Source: Acidovorax_G lacteus (lineage in GTDB: Bacteria > Pseudomonadota > Gammaproteobacteria > Burkholderiales > Burkholderiaceae_C). From it: DNA of 64,000 nt. The notes under the pieces were generated by a model, which made no database searches, was not told the origin of the DNA, and saw only the letters and a program-made list of their open reading frames with translations. The stretch is taken from positions 1 through 64,000 of the forward strand of contig NZ_BAABEX010000028.1 of the NCBI RefSeq assembly GCF_039540375.1, in the 5' to 3' direction. How positions within the stretch are numbered: the stretch's first letter is position 1; every line of letters begins with the position of its first letter. The position numbers and the translations under genes are program-made. Below, piece after piece: positions 63,602 through 64,000 of the stretch.

Positions 63602-64000
63602 ATGTCCATGCCCACGCGCCGCGCCACCAAGATCGTTGCCACCCTCGGCCCCGCCTCCAGCGACCCGGCGCTGCTCGAAGCCATGATCCGCGCGGGCGTG
63701 AACGTGGTGCGCCTGAACTTCAGCCACGGCAAGGCGCAGGACCACATCGACCGTGCGATGGCGGTGCGCGAGGCGTCGGCCCGCGCAGGGCGCGAGGTGG
63801 CCATCATGGCCGACCTGCAGGGCCCCAAGATCCGTGTGGGCAAGTTCGCCGAGGGCAAGGTCATGCTCGAAGCCGGGCGGCCTTTTGTGCTTGACGCCTC
63901 GCGTACTGAGCCCGGCGACCTCGACGGCGTGGGGCTCGATTACAAGGAACTGCCGCGCGACGTGAAGCCCGGCGATGTGCTGCTGCTCAACGACGGCCTG
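63602..64000 (+). CDS. pyk: Pyruvate kinase, N-terminal part (cut by window edge)
   Basis: Converts PEP and ADP to pyruvate and ATP. The 133 visible residues begin MSMPTRRATKIVATLGPASS and include VNVVRLNFSHG and MADLQGPKIRVG, diagnostic for the N-terminal part of the TIM-barrel domain. A GGAGAG site lies just before ATG 63602. The gene continues beyond the window. Confidence 0.95.
   Translation, partial: MSMPTRRATKIVATLGPASSDPALLEAMIRAGVNVVRLNFSHGKAQDHIDRAMAVREASARAGREVAIMADLQGPKIRVGKFAEGKVMLEAGRPFVLDASRTEPGDLDGVGLDYKELPRDVKPGDVLLLNDGL

Overview
The window is high-GC DNA from a beta-proteobacterium, most likely family Comamonadaceae and close to Acidovorax. The evidence is the sequence character of the S10 and atp operons, the C-terminal basic tail on S3, an EIIA/HPr/EI phosphorelay with no sugar permease, and many copies of a short two-hairpin repeat (CTAT..ATAG followed by CT[T/C]GTGCTTG) that I associate with Comamonadaceae intergenic DNA. 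A run of 130 N at 25054-25183 shows this is a scaffold from a draft assembly.

Layout. 1-5942: end of tuf and the S10 ribosomal protein operon (rpsJ, rplC, rplD, rplW, rplB, rpsS, rplV, rpsC, rplP, rpmC, rpsQ), with an apparent internal promoter between rpsJ and rplC. 6063-12647: peroxiredoxin, GNAT, a TlpA-like thioredoxin, a lipoprotein plus MFS transporter pair, then EIIA(Man)-ptsH-ptsI. 12648-16688: a tandem 146-bp repeat, then a minus-strand block of DMT exporter, AraC regulator, lipA, lipB and the DUF493 protein. 16961-24153: the complete ATP synthase operon atpIBEFHAGDC. 24154-28466: small exported proteins around the assembly gap, an NTF2-like protein, a YheT-type hydrolase and a conserved hypothetical protein. 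28467-36281: a diheme cytochrome and a tripartite RND efflux pump with a divergent TetR/AcrR-type repressor and a palindromic operator. 36541: tRNA-Arg(CCG).

38077-53285 is a 15-kb sulfur-scavenging cluster on one strand: a sulfate-binding protein, ssuE, a tiny membrane protein, two SsuA-type binding proteins, ssuD, a VOC protein, ssuC, ssuB, a molbindin, a Bug-type binding protein, a sulfatase without signal peptide, metNIQ, a flavin-dependent monooxygenase and an O-acetylhomoserine sulfhydrylase. Together these would import sulfonates, sulfate esters and methionine-like compounds, release sulfite, sulfate or sulfide, and fix sulfide into homocysteine. 54203-56587 is a radical SAM / DUF4130 pair of unknown function whose GTG start lies inside a near-perfect LexA box. 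56949-64000 holds gap, tkt, an AdoMet decarboxylase, a MurU-like nucleotidyltransferase, pepP, a CPBP protease and the start of pyruvate kinase.

The most unusual items are: (1) an 860-bp non-coding element at 53301-54160 that is one long imperfect palindrome, whose two arms each carry a perfect 15-bp local hairpin with compensating base changes; (2) the LexA-box-controlled radical SAM / DUF4130 pair; (3) a copy of the interspersed repeat translated inside the MurU-like gene, and another copy that supplies the start codon of the YheT-like gene.
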